Of a stretch of 45,101 nt of DNA, positions 5,999-14,819 are shown in pieces. This DNA comes from JAFLUQ01 sp964537995 (GTDB taxonomy: Bacteria > Bacillota > Clostridia > UMGS1883), in NCBI GenBank assembly GCA_964537995.1, contig CAZICW010000008.1, positions 1-45,101 on the forward strand, in the 5' to 3' direction. The position numbers and the translations under genes were made by a program. The notes beneath the pieces were generated by a model. The model did not search any database, had not been told where the DNA came from, and worked only from the letters and a program-made list of their open reading frames with translations. How positions within the stretch are numbered: the first letter of the stretch is position 1; every line of letters begins with the position of its first letter.

Positions 5999-8638
5999 AT
6001 GGAGATAATGGGACTTAATGAAATACGGGAAAAATTTCTCAGCTTTTTTGAATCGAAGGGCTGTCTCAGACTTGACAGCTTTTCCCTTGTTCCGAAAAAC
6101 GACGCAAGTCTGCTTTTGATAAATTCCGGTATGGCGCCTATGAAGGCTTGGTTTACGGGAGCTGAGGTTCCCCCGCGCAAAAGGGTCACAACCTGTCAGA
6201 AGTGTATCCGAACCCCCGACATTGAGCGTGTAGGTCACACTGCCCGCCACGGCACGTTTTTTGAAATGCTTGGGAATTTTTCCTTCGGCGATTATTTTAA
6301 GCATGAAGCCACGGCGTGGGCATGGGAATTTTTTACGGAGGTAATGAAAATCCCCGCCGAAAAACTCTATGTTTCGGTTTACGAGGAAGACGACGAGGCT
6401 CGCGATATATGGATTAACGAGGTAGGGGTTGACCCTTCTCATGTCGTAAAGCTCGGCAAAGAAGATAATTTTTGGGAACACGGCACAGGTCCGTGCGGTC
6501 CCTGCTCGGAAATATATTTTGACCGCGGAGAAAAATACGGCTGCGGCAGCCCCGATTGTGCCGTCGGCTGTGACTGCGACCGTTTTATGGAGGTCTGGAA
6601 CCTCGTATTTACTCAGTTTGACAAGGATGAAAACGGCAATTACAACCGCCTTGACCATCCGAATATAGATACGGGCATGGGGCTGGAGCGTCTTGCCGTG
6701 GTTATGCAGGGCGTGGACAATCTTTTCGAGGTTGACACTGTTCAGGACGTTATGAAGCATATTTGCTCCATTGCGGGAGTACGCTATAATCAGGACGAGA
6801 AAACAGATGTTTCGCTCCGCGTGATAACCGATCATATCCGTTCCACGGTTATGATGGTTTCCGACGGCGTTATTCCTTCAAACGAAGGGCGCGGCTATGT
6901 CCTGCGGCGTCTGCTGCGCCGCGCCGCGAGGCACGGGAAGCTTCTCAATATTAACCGTAAGTTTCTTTTTGAGGTTGCCGATACCGTTATCGACGCTTCT
7001 GAAACCGCCTATCCGGAATTGGAGGAAAAACGCGAATATATAAAGAAAATTATCGAAAAAGAAGAGGAACGCTTTGACTCTACAATAGATAACGGGCTTG
7101 TTGTACTCAATCAGTACATTGAGGAGGCTAAAGCGGAGGGAAAAGAGCTTATCGGCGGAGCGGAAGCCTTCAAGCTTCACGACACCTACGGCTTCCCGTT
7201 GGATTTGACCGTTGAAATGGCTGCGGAAAACGGACTCGGCGTTGACGTGGAAGGCTTCAACACGGCCATGAGCGAGCAGAAAAAGGCCGCAAAGGCGGCG
7301 CGAAAGGACGGCTCAAGCTGGGATTCCGACGATATGTACGATTTCGAGGATGTAAAGCCTACCGAATTTGTGGGCTATGAAAGCCTTTCTTCCGAGGCTG
7401 AAATTGTCGGAATAGCAACCGAAGGCGAGGTAAGCGCGGAAATAAACGACGGGGAAAGCGGCGTTATAGTAACCGATAAAACTCCGTTCTATGCGGAAAT
7501 GGGAGGCCAAGTCGGCGATACGGGGAAGATCTTTAAAGAAGGGAAATGCGTCGGCGAGGTTCTTAACACAACAAAAACAGGCGACGGTCTTTATCTTCAT
7601 GAGGTTAAAATCGTCGGAGCTTCGCTTTCGCTCGGCGCCGAGGTAACTCTTGAGGTGGATAAGCCGCGCAGAATGGCAATCTGCCGCAACCACAGTACGA
7701 CGCATCTGCTCCACAAGGCGCTGAAGGAGGTTCTCGGTTCCCATGTCGCGCAGGCGGGTTCGCTTGTAAATCCCGACCATCTGCGCTTTGATTTTTCGCA
7801 CTTTGAAGCTATGACAAAGGAGCAGCTCGCCGAAACGGAAGCAAAGGTCAACACGGCGATACTCGATTGCCTCCCCATAGTTGTGCGCGAGCTTCCGATA
7901 GCCGAAGCGAGAACTCTCGGAGCGACGGCTCAGTTCGGCGAAAAATACGGCGAAACGGTTCGCGTGGTTTCAATGGGAGATTACAGCGTGGAATTTTGCG
8001 GAGGAACACACCTTACAAACACGGCGCAGGCGGGCCTGTTCAAGATAGTGTCCGAGGGCGGAGTCGCCGCGGGCGTGAGAAGGATAGAAGCCATAACCGG
8101 CGCGGGCGTGCTGGATTATATACGCAAAAAGGACGCGCTGACAGCCGAGCTTTGCTCCGTGCTTAAAACCACGGAAACCGAGCTTGTCCGCCGTGCGGAA
8201 ACCCTTACGGAGGATATGAAAATGGCAAAGCGCTCGGCCGAGGCTCTGGCGGACAGTATGGCGAACGCCAAGGCAAACAGCCTTATGGCGGGAGCGAAGG
8301 ACATCGGCGGAGTTTCGCTGTTTATCGCTCAAAATGACGGCGCAAGCGTTGACGAGCTTAAAAAGCTCGGCGACGCGGTGCGGGAGCATAACAGCTGCTG
8401 CGTGGTCGTGCTTGCGGCAAATAAGGACGGTAAAATTACCTTCGTAGCCATGGCGACAAAGGAAGCCGTGGCGAAGGGCGTACACGCCGGAAAAATAATA
8501 AAGGAAGTAACCGCGGTCGCCGGCGGCAGCGGCGGAGGAAAGCCCGATATGGCGCAGGGCGGCGGCAAGGAAGCGGATAAAATCGACAACGCGCTCGCGA
8601 CGGTTGACGAGCTTGTGGCAAAGCAATTGGGGCTTTGA
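5999..8638 (+). CDS. alaS: Alanine--tRNA ligase
   Basis: About 879 residues, full length for bacterial AlaRS. It attaches alanine to tRNA-Ala in the cytoplasm. Visible parts in order: the class II catalytic core (FFESKGC, CQKCIRTPDIERVGHTARHGTFFEMLGNFSFGDY), the tRNA-recognition middle (GYVLRRLLRRAARHGK), the editing domain with its zinc ligands in HSTTH (near residue 565) and CGGTH (near 667), a helical linker, and the glycine-rich C-terminal domain (GGSGGGKPDMAQGGG). ATG 5999 was chosen because GGGGG lies nine bases upstream; TTG 5990 and ATG 6008 are in frame but fit the ribosome site less well. The leader is too short for a T-box. Confidence 0.97.
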   Translation: MEIMGLNEIREKFLSFFESKGCLRLDSFSLVPKNDASLLLINSGMAPMKAWFTGAEVPPRKRVTTCQKCIRTPDIERVGHTARHGTFFEMLGNFSFGDYFKHEATAWAWEFFTEVMKIPAEKLYVSVYEEDDEARDIWINEVGVDPSHVVKLGKEDNFWEHGTGPCGPCSEIYFDRGEKYGCGSPDCAVGCDCDRFMEVWNLVFTQFDKDENGNYNRLDHPNIDTGMGLERLAVVMQGVDNLFEVDTVQDVMKHICSIAGVRYNQDEKTDVSLRVITDHIRSTVMMVSDGVIPSNEGRGYVLRRLLRRAARHGKLLNINRKFLFEVADTVIDASETAYPELEEKREYIKKIIEKEEERFDSTIDNGLVVLNQYIEEAKAEGKELIGGAEAFKLHDTYGFPLDLTVEMAAENGLGVDVEGFNTAMSEQKKAAKAARKDGSSWDSDDMYDFEDVKPTEFVGYESLSSEAEIVGIATEGEVSAEINDGESGVIVTDKTPFYAEMGGQVGDTGKIFKEGKCVGEVLNTTKTGDGLYLHEVKIVGASLSLGAEVTLEVDKPRRMAICRNHSTTHLLHKALKEVLGSHVAQAGSLVNPDHLRFDFSHFEAMTKEQLAETEAKVNTAILDCLPIVVRELPIAEARTLGATAQFGEKYGETVRVVSMGDYSVEFCGGTHLTNTAQAGLFKIVSEGGVAAGVRRIEAITGAGVLDYIRKKDALTAELCSVLKTTETELVRRAETLTEDMKMAKRSAEALADSMANAKANSLMAGAKDIGGVSLFIAQNDGASVDELKKLGDAVREHNSCCVVVLAANKDGKITFVAMATKEAVAKGVHAGKIIKEVTAVAGGSGGGKPDMAQGGGKEADKIDNALATVDELVAKQLGL

Positions 8639-8670
8639 TAAATTCGATAAAACGGAAAGGGGAAAGCTTT

Positions 8671-9018
8671 ATGGCAAAGGATTGCTTATTCTGTAAAATA
8701 ATTGCCGGTGAAGTTCCTTCGGTTAAGGTCTATGAGGACGATAAGGTTTATGCGTTCCGCGATATAAATCCGGAAGCGCCCGTCCATGTCCTTATAGTCC
8801 CAAAGACACATATTTCCTCGGCGAATGAGCTTACGGAGGAAAACGCGGACATTGTCGGGGAGGTTTTTCTCGCGGCTAAGAAAATTGCCATAGCGGAAGG
8901 AATTGCCGAGGGCGGCTATCGGATAGTGAATAACTGCGGCGAGGACGGCGGTCAGACTGTACGTCACCTTCATTTCCATATGCTTGGCGGTCGCAGCCTT
9001 GCATGGCCTCCGGGCTGA
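8671..9018 (+). CDS. HIT (histidine triad) family nucleotide-binding protein
   Basis: 115 residues, the usual length of HINT-type proteins. The signature H-x-H-x-H lies at His99/101/103 (HLHFHMLGG), the N-terminus has the CLFCKI pair that binds zinc in many bacterial members, and the C-terminal LAWPPG is also typical. HINT proteins hydrolyse adenosine phosphoramidates and similar aminoacyl-AMP compounds, which makes the position after alaS plausible. ATG 8671 has AAAGGGGAAAG upstream; a reading from 8635 would overlap the alaS stop. It lies 32 bases after alaS with no terminator between, so co-transcription is likely. Confidence 0.93.
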   Translation: MAKDCLFCKIIAGEVPSVKVYEDDKVYAFRDINPEAPVHVLIVPKTHISSANELTEENADIVGEVFLAAKKIAIAEGIAEGGYRIVNNCGEDGGQTVRHLHFHMLGGRSLAWPPG

Positions 9019-9036
9019 CGGCGGAGGTGCGGAAAA

Positions 9037-9831
9037 ATGAAAAGGCTTGTTCGAGGCTGTATTGCCGTGTCGGCGGCTCTTGCTTTGCTATGCTCCTGCG
9101 GCAATAACGGTATGTCAAATAAGTTCGCAAGGCTTAAAGCCGAAGCGGAAAGCAAAAGCGGCATAATTTACCGCACAACGTTTTACGTTGAAAACGACGC
9201 AATTGACGGTATGCCTTATCCGGAAAGGGACGGCGAGGATGGAAATTACCGCTTTGTTTACCGAAATGAAAACGGAAAAACCGTCGCGATTACGGATTAC
9301 GACTATGAGGATGCGCACGGCTCCTATGAGGTTGACGAAAACAAATATTTTGCGCCCGCGCGCACGAACGGCAAATGGGGCTATCTTTTGCTTGACACCT
9401 CCGAAAGCGGCGAGGAGGCGTACTGGGAAATAGAGCCGCAATACGATAATGCCGAACGCTTTTCGGAGCAGCTTGCCGCGGTCATGAAGGACGGAAAATA
9501 CGGCGCGATAAACGAAAACGGGGAGCTTGTCATTCCGATGCTCTATGACAGTATGAAATATTGCACATTTGCCATGATTCCCGTTGAAGCCGACGGCGAG
9601 TGGTATTTTATAAACGGAAACGGCGAAGCGGTATACGGACCGTTTGAGGACGCGGAAAGCTATTATTTCGGCTATGCCGCGGTCAAAAAAAACGGAAAGT
9701 GGGGCTTTATCAATAAAAGCGGCATTGACGCCACCGATTACGTTTACGACGAGGTTTACAGCATGGATGCCGAAGGCGGCGCATGGGTCTGCGCCGACGG
9801 AAAATGGGAATATGTTGTTGTGAGAGAATAA
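9037..9831 (+). CDS. Lipoprotein with WG-type repeats
   Basis: 264 residues. The N-terminus is a lipoprotein signal: basic start, hydrophobic core, then LLCSCG with Cys21 as the likely lipidated residue, so the protein should be anchored on the outer face of the membrane. From about residue 105 it contains repeated WG-type units: NGKWGY, DGKYGAINENGEL, DGEWYFINGNGE, NGKWGFINKSG and a shortened final DGKWEYVVV. Each combines a WG-like strand with an E/DNGxxV strand and a Y-D/E turn. WG repeats form beta-structures, probably for binding, but no ligand can be named. ATG 9037 follows GGAGG and lies 18 bases after the HIT gene. A strong terminator follows at once. Confidence 0.85.
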   Translation: MKRLVRGCIAVSAALALLCSCGNNGMSNKFARLKAEAESKSGIIYRTTFYVENDAIDGMPYPERDGEDGNYRFVYRNENGKTVAITDYDYEDAHGSYEVDENKYFAPARTNGKWGYLLLDTSESGEEAYWEIEPQYDNAERFSEQLAAVMKDGKYGAINENGELVIPMLYDSMKYCTFAMIPVEADGEWYFINGNGEAVYGPFEDAESYYFGYAAVKKNGKWGFINKSGIDATDYVYDEVYSMDAEGGAWVCADGKWEYVVVRE

Positions 9832-9875
9832 AAACAAGCAGGCGCAAATCCGTGAATTTGCGCCTGCTTGTTTTT
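9832..9875. terminator. Bidirectional Rho-independent terminator
   Basis: An 18-pair stem (9832-9849 with 9856-9873) with a six-base loop. It is flanked by an A tract on the left and a T tract on the right, so it can end both the rightward alaS unit and the leftward tmcAL gene, which converge here. Confidence 0.93.
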
Positions 9876-9895
9876 GCGAAAACGCGTCCGAAGCT

Positions 9896-11044
9896 TTAAA
9901 GAGCCGCGCCGCTTTGCATATTCGGATAATACAAAAATTCCTCGCCGCCGAGCCGTCCCTGAACCAGATTATATATGTCCGTTCCGTGACATTCGATTTT
10001 GAATATTTCGTCGTTTTTTATTGCGCCGCCGCGTGAAATCAGGGGAAGCGTCGCCGCTTTTTCCGCTTTGCGAAGAAGCTCCGCGCCTTTTTCGCTGAAG
10101 GCGAGAATCCGTATATATGTCGGAGAGGCGTAAGGACGGTTGTTCTCCAACATAAGATTGAATAAAATTCTCCTCAGACGGCTGTCGGCATAGCGGCGGC
10201 TGTGGGCGGCGGAAACTATGGCTTCAAGCGTGTTCGCGCCGGAGGCTTTTTTTAGTCTTGACGCAATTTCTTCGTTGCAGTCGGGTATTTTCATAAGCTC
10301 CTGCACGTCGGCAATTTTAAGACGGTAAGAGATAAGCTGGTCGAACTGACGGCTGAAAAGAGGCTTGAAAGCCACCGGATACGGTACATAGTCGTCAATG
10401 CTTTCGCCAAGCTTCAGACTTTCGCGCAGTGATCTCGCGCTGGCGACGCTTTCTCCCTTGCCGAGAGAATCATGCCCGACCTCGGTGCGGCGGACGGTAA
10501 CGGGAACGATTTTGCTTTCCGTGCGTTTTAAGGCTTTAAGATATTCCACGCCAAGAATATTGTTCGGCTCGGAGACCGCCTTTGCCTTCCCGCTGCCGAG
10601 AATTGCTCCGAGAGCCGTCTGCCTTGCCGCCGCATAGCTTTCTCCGGCGGAAAGGCTTTCCGAAAGAACCGACTTGAATATGCCGCCTTCGTTTATCAGC
10701 GCCGAAGCGATTTCATCAAGCCCCTCCAATTCCCCCGCTTCGGAGCCGAACCACAGCTCGTCCGCCGCGCCGAAGCCGTTCAGTATTTCCACCGCGCCGA
10801 GCGCAAAATATTCCGCCGACGAGAGGGAATATACAAGCGGCAGCTCAAGCACAAGGTCAAAGCCGCAGCAGACGGCAACCTTTGCCCTTGTAAATTTGTC
10901 ATATACGGCGCAGCCGCCGCGCTGAACGTAATTGCCGCTCATGACGGCGACAAGCGTCGAACCGTCCGCCCTCATTTTCTCGGCAAGCTGCTTGTGACCG
11001 TTGTGGAATGGGTTGAATTCCGCAATTGTTGCTTTGATTGACAT
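9896..11044 (-). CDS. tmcAL: tRNA(Met) cytidine acetate ligase
   Basis: 382 residues. It begins IKATIAEFNPFHNGHKQLAE, the nucleotidyltransferase-type HxGH site (FHNGH), followed by SGNYVQRGG and the EPNNILGVEYLKAL stretch that characterise the YlbM/TmcAL family. B. subtilis TmcAL activates acetate with ATP and acetylates the wobble cytidine (C34) of elongator tRNA-Met. Acetate is also the substrate of the neighbouring pta-ackA genes, which are divergent; that link is only suggestive. ATG 11044 is preceded by GAGGAGTG; the frame continues 28 codons upstream but into the shared promoter region, so the longer reading is rejected. Confidence 0.92.
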   Translation of the reverse strand: MSIKATIAEFNPFHNGHKQLAEKMRADGSTLVAVMSGNYVQRGGCAVYDKFTRAKVAVCCGFDLVLELPLVYSLSSAEYFALGAVEILNGFGAADELWFGSEAGELEGLDEIASALINEGGIFKSVLSESLSAGESYAAARQTALGAILGSGKAKAVSEPNNILGVEYLKALKRTESKIVPVTVRRTEVGHDSLGKGESVASARSLRESLKLGESIDDYVPYPVAFKPLFSRQFDQLISYRLKIADVQELMKIPDCNEEIASRLKKASGANTLEAIVSAAHSRRYADSRLRRILFNLMLENNRPYASPTYIRILAFSEKGAELLRKAEKAATLPLISRGGAIKNDEIFKIECHGTDIYNLVQGRLGGEEFLYYPNMQSGAAL

Positions 11045-11068
11045 AAAACATTCACTCCTCATAAATAA

Positions 11069-11098
11069 ATAATAAAAAAACACTTGAAAAATCCGCAA
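11069..11098 (-). promoter_or_regulatory. Possible promoter for tmcAL
   Basis: Minus strand TTGCGG (11098-11093), 18-base spacer, TATTAT (11074-11069). The -10 matches five of six positions, the -35 is weak. It overlaps the spacer and -35 region of the rightward pta promoter, so the two promoters may compete. Confidence 0.35.
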
Positions 11099-11112
11099 AA
11101 GTATTATATAAT
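11084..11112 (+). promoter_or_regulatory. Sigma-A promoter for pta-ackA
   Basis: TTGAAA (11084-11089), 17-base spacer, TATAAT (11107-11112). Ten or more of the 12 box positions match the consensus. It lies about 40 bases before the pta start codon. Confidence 0.82.
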
Positions 11113-11149
11113 CTATTATCATAAACAAAATTATGGAGGCGTATCGAAA

Positions 11150-12148
11150 ATGAGTAAATTCCTTGAAAGTATCATTGCGCGCGCAAAATCCGACAAGAAA
11201 ACCATCGTGCTTGCCGAAGGCAATGATATAAGAACAATTCGCGCAGCCGCTTCCGCTCTGGAGCGGGAAATAGCCGATATTATTATTTTAGGCGATGTTG
11301 ATGAAATTTGCAAGATGGCAAATGAAGAAAATTTAAATATTTCTTCAGCTTCGCTCGTCAATCCGGAAAAAGACAGCCGTTTTAACGAATTTGCGTCAAC
11401 ATTCTATGAAATGCGCAAGGCTAAGGGCATGACTCCCGAAAAGGCCGAGGAGACAATGAAGAACACTCTTTACTTTGGCTGCATGATGGTCAAGCTCGGC
11501 TTTGCCGACGGTATGGTCGCCGGAGCGTGCAATTCCTCGGCGAACGTACTGCGCAGCGCGCTTCAGGTAATCAAAACCGCACCCGGCACGAAGCTGGTTT
11601 CCGCCTTCTTTATTGAGTGCGTTCCCGACTGCGAATACGGTGAAGACGGAGTTTTCCTGTTTGCGGACTGCGGACTGAATGAAAATCCCGACGCCGAAGC
11701 GGTGAGCGAAATTGCCGTTTCCTCGGCCAAGAGCTTCAGAACTCTTGTCGGCAAGGAGCCGAACGTCGCCATGCTGTCATACTCTACATACGGCAGCGCG
11801 AAAAGCGAGCTTGTAGAAAAAATGAGCCTTGCGACAAAGCTCGCAAAGGAAAAGGCGCCCGATGTCAACATAGACGGTGAACTGCAGGCGGATGCCGCAA
11901 TGGTTCCGGCCGTTGCCGCGTCAAAGGCTCCGGCAAGCCCCGTTGCGGGCAAGGCGAACGTCCTTGTTTTCCCTGACCTGAACGCCGGAAACATTGCTTA
12001 TAAGCTTGTCGAACGTCTTGCCAAGGCGGAAGCTTACGGCCCCGTAACTCAGGGCATTGCCAAGCCCGTGAATGACCTTTCCCGCGGCTGCAAGGCGGAG
12101 GATATTGTCGGAGTAATAGCAATCACCTGCGTACAGGCTCAGAACTAA
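11150..12148 (+). CDS. pta: Phosphate acetyltransferase
   Basis: 332 residues, the length of the short Pta form that consists only of the catalytic PTA_PTB domain. It converts acetyl-CoA and phosphate to acetyl phosphate. Recognisable segments are VLAEGNDIRTIRAA at the N-terminus, ADGMVAGACNSSANVLRSAL in the middle (the conserved substrate-binding region), FADCGLNENP, and VLVFPDLNAGNIAYKLVERL with GPVTQGIAKPVNDLSRGC near the end. ATG 11150 follows GGAGG at 10 bases; the frame is open further upstream but that part is the promoter. ackA follows 21 bases later, so the pair forms an acetate-production operon. Confidence 0.96.
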   Translation: MSKFLESIIARAKSDKKTIVLAEGNDIRTIRAAASALEREIADIIILGDVDEICKMANEENLNISSASLVNPEKDSRFNEFASTFYEMRKAKGMTPEKAEETMKNTLYFGCMMVKLGFADGMVAGACNSSANVLRSALQVIKTAPGTKLVSAFFIECVPDCEYGEDGVFLFADCGLNENPDAEAVSEIAVSSAKSFRTLVGKEPNVAMLSYSTYGSAKSELVEKMSLATKLAKEKAPDVNIDGELQADAAMVPAVAASKAPASPVAGKANVLVFPDLNAGNIAYKLVERLAKAEAYGPVTQGIAKPVNDLSRGCKAEDIVGVIAITCVQAQN

Positions 12149-12169
12149 AGCTAAAAAGGGGAAAGAAAA

Positions 12170-13366
12170 ATGAAAATATTGGTTATAAACGCCGGAAGCT
12201 CCTCTCTTAAATATCAGCTCATAAACATGGATGAAAAGGTGGTTATGGCGAAGGGACTCTGCGAAAGAATAGGGATAAGCGGCAGCCGCCTGAAGCATAC
12301 TCCCGACGGAAAGGAAACCGTTGTGATTGAAAGCCCGATGCCCGACCACGCTTCCGCAATTTCAATGGTTGTCAATGCCCTCGTTGACGGAAATCACGGC
12401 GTGATTTCCTCAATGGACGAAATAGGCGCTGTGGGGCACCGTGTGGTTCACGGCGGAGAAAGCTTCAGCGAGAGCGTTGTAATTGACGAAAAGGTCAAGG
12501 AAGGCATCCGCGAGTGCATTGACCTTGCGCCGCTGCACAATCCCGCGAACCTCATCGGAATTGAAGCGTGCGAAAAAATAATGCCCGGCGTTCCTCAGGT
12601 CGCCGTGTTCGATACCGCCTTCCACCAAACAATGCCGCCCAAAGCGTATCTTTACGGGCTTCCCTATAATTATTACCAAAAATATAAGGTGCGCCGCTAC
12701 GGTTTTCACGGCACAAGCCACAAATATGTTTCCGCCCGCGCTGCGGAAATGCTCGGCAGGGATATTTCCGAGCTGCGTATTATAACCTGTCATCTCGGCA
12801 ACGGCTCAAGCGTTGCGGCAATTGATCACGGCAAGGTTGTTGACACCTCAATGGGTCTTACTCCTCTTGCCGGAGTTATAATGGGTACGCGCTGCGGCGA
12901 TATTGACCCCGCAATCGTAACTTTTCTTATGGAAAAGGAAGGGCTTGATCCAAAGGGAATGGACGCCATTATGAACAAACAGAGCGGCGTATACGGAATA
13001 AGCGGAGTTTCCAGCGATTTCCGCGACCTCGAAACTGCCGCGAACAACGGCGACGCCCGTTCTCGCACGGCTCTTGATATGTTTTTCTACACGGTCAAAA
13101 AGTTCGTCGGCGCATATGCCGCCGTTATGGGTGGAGCGGACGCAATTGTGTTCACTGCGGGCGTAGGCGAAAACAACGCTCTCTGCCGTGCGACGGTGAC
13201 CGAGGGCTTGGAATATATGGGCGTTAAAATCGATCCCGTTCTCAATGAACAGCGCGGAGCCGACCGCGATATTTCCGCCGAAGGCGCAGCTGTGCGAACG
13301 CTTGTAATTCCGACAAACGAAGAAATGATGATTGCCCTTGACACTCAGCGCCTTACGGGAAAGTAA
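12170..13366 (+). CDS. ackA: Acetate kinase
   Basis: 398 residues, standard length. It transfers the phosphate of acetyl phosphate to ADP, giving acetate and ATP, the energy-yielding step of acetate fermentation in anaerobes. Family signatures are all visible: NAGSSSLKYQL at the N-terminus, GHRVVHGGE, FDTAFHQTMP, the active-site GFHGTSHKYV, CHLGNGSSVAAIDHGK, the substrate loop MGLTPLAGVIMGTRCGDIDP, FTAGVGENN and the C-terminal TNEEMMIALDT. The ribosome site AAAAGGGGAAAG precedes the ATG. No clear terminator follows; a 174-base untranslated stretch separates it from argG. Confidence 0.97.
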   Translation: MKILVINAGSSSLKYQLINMDEKVVMAKGLCERIGISGSRLKHTPDGKETVVIESPMPDHASAISMVVNALVDGNHGVISSMDEIGAVGHRVVHGGESFSESVVIDEKVKEGIRECIDLAPLHNPANLIGIEACEKIMPGVPQVAVFDTAFHQTMPPKAYLYGLPYNYYQKYKVRRYGFHGTSHKYVSARAAEMLGRDISELRIITCHLGNGSSVAAIDHGKVVDTSMGLTPLAGVIMGTRCGDIDPAIVTFLMEKEGLDPKGMDAIMNKQSGVYGISGVSSDFRDLETAANNGDARSRTALDMFFYTVKKFVGAYAAVMGGADAIVFTAGVGENNALCRATVTEGLEYMGVKIDPVLNEQRGADRDISAEGAAVRTLVIPTNEEMMIALDTQRLTGK

Positions 13367-13540
13367 AAATACGAAAAATGGGACGGCCGATTATGTCGGC
13401 GGAGCAAAAACGCAATAAATTTGCAACTGACAGAAACGAAAAGCGGACGCATCGCCAAATGCGCCAAGGCGCCGGACACAAACCGAACCGCCGCAATTAT
13501 GCGGGGCGTCGATTATTGACATTGATTGGAGGAATATTTT

Positions 13541-14758
13541 ATGGCAGAAAAAATTGTATTGGCATATTCGGGCGGACTTGATACGTCAATCATAATTCCG
13601 TGGCTCAAGGAAAACTACGAGGGCTGCGAGGTTATCGCCGTGTGCGGCGACGTAGGTCAAGGAAAGGAAACGGAGGGCTTGGAGGAAAGAGCTAAAAGAG
13701 CGGGAGCCTCTAAGCTGTATATAGAGGATTTGCGCGACGAGTATGTCAAGGATTTCATATATCCGGTCGTCAAGGCGGGCGCCGTATATGAAGGAAAGTA
13801 CCTTCTCGGAACGTCTCACGCCCGCCCGATTATAGCAAAGCGTCTTGTTGAAATCGCGCTTAAAGAGGGCGCAACGGCAATTTGCCACGGCGCGACGGGT
13901 AAGGGCAACGATCAGGTTCGCTTTGAACTGACAATAAAGGCATTGGCGCCTCAGCTCAAAATCATAGCTCCTTGGCGCATATGGGATATAAAATCCCGTG
14001 AGGACGCGGTTGACTATGCCGAGGCTCACCATATCGAAATTCCCGTTACCAAGAAGGAGCTTTACTCTCGCGACCGCAATATTTGGCATATCAGCCACGA
14101 GGGTATGGATTTGGAGGATCCGGCGAACGAGCCGCAGCTCGACAGTTTGCTCAAGCTCACCGTTCCTCCCGAAAAAACCCCCGATGAGCCTAAATATATA
14201 ACCATCGGCTTTGAAAAGGGCGAGGCGGTTTCTCTTGACGGAGAAAAGCTTTCTCCGCGCGAGTTGGTTGAAAGGCTTAACGAAATCGGCGGCGCGTACG
14301 GAATCGGCATTGCCGATATTGTCGAGGATCGTCTTGTGGGGATGAAGAGCCGCGGCGTTTACGAAACTCCCGGCGGCACAATTCTTTACTACGCCCATGA
14401 GGAGCTGGAATATCTTTGCCTTGACCGCGATACTCAGGCTTTCAAGCGCCATGTCGCAATAAAAATGGCGGAGCTTGTCTACGACGGAAAATGGTATACT
14501 CCCTTGCGTGAAGCTATTTCCGCTTTCGTTGACAGCACGCAGGAAACCGTGACGGGTACGGTTCGCCTTAAGCTTTATAAAGGCTCTGTTTCTTCGGCCG
14601 GCTCAAAGAGCGAATACTCTCTTTATAACGAGGATATTGCCAGCTTCGGCGACAGTCATGAGCTTTACAGCCATAAGGATTCCGCCGGCTTCATAAATCT
14701 GTTCGGTTTGCCGCTGAAGGTTCGCGCGCTCATGAAGCAGAAAAACGAGAATAAGTAA
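13541..14758 (+). CDS. argG: Argininosuccinate synthase
   Basis: 405 residues, typical length. It condenses citrulline and aspartate using ATP to make argininosuccinate. The N-terminal PP-loop AYSGGLDTSI is at residues 8-17. Further family segments are CGDVGQGKE, YLLGTSHARPIIAK, CHGATGKGNDQVRFEL, APWR and NIWHISHEGMDLEDP, followed by the YGIGIADIVEDRLVGMKSRGVYETP block. ATG 13541 is preceded by GGAGG at about nine bases; an earlier in-frame start at 13526 has no ribosome site. argH follows, but a terminator-like hairpin lies between the two. The 174 bases upstream hold no promoter that I can recognise. Confidence 0.97.
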   Translation: MAEKIVLAYSGGLDTSIIIPWLKENYEGCEVIAVCGDVGQGKETEGLEERAKRAGASKLYIEDLRDEYVKDFIYPVVKAGAVYEGKYLLGTSHARPIIAKRLVEIALKEGATAICHGATGKGNDQVRFELTIKALAPQLKIIAPWRIWDIKSREDAVDYAEAHHIEIPVTKKELYSRDRNIWHISHEGMDLEDPANEPQLDSLLKLTVPPEKTPDEPKYITIGFEKGEAVSLDGEKLSPRELVERLNEIGGAYGIGIADIVEDRLVGMKSRGVYETPGGTILYYAHEELEYLCLDRDTQAFKRHVAIKMAELVYDGKWYTPLREAISAFVDSTQETVTGTVRLKLYKGSVSSAGSKSEYSLYNEDIASFGDSHELYSHKDSAGFINLFGLPLKVRALMKQKNENK

Positions 14759-14769
14759 ACCACGGTATT

Positions 14770-14802
14770 CGGGGCGGTGCGCACCGCCCCGATGCGTTTT
14801 TT
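14770..14802 (+). terminator. Terminator-like hairpin between argG and argH
   Basis: A perfect 22-base palindrome (14770-14791, G+C-rich, built from GGGGCGGTG and its complement) is followed after five bases by six T. It resembles an intrinsic terminator, although the T run is slightly displaced. argH starts only 18 bases after the T run. Confidence 0.7.
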
Positions 14803-14819
14803 GAAAGGAAGAAAAGCAT

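Noticed and set aside
13378..13581. Open frame of 67 codons between ackA and argG
   Set aside because: No ribosome binding site, very basic low-complexity product, and it runs into the argG start in another frame. It does not look like a gene.
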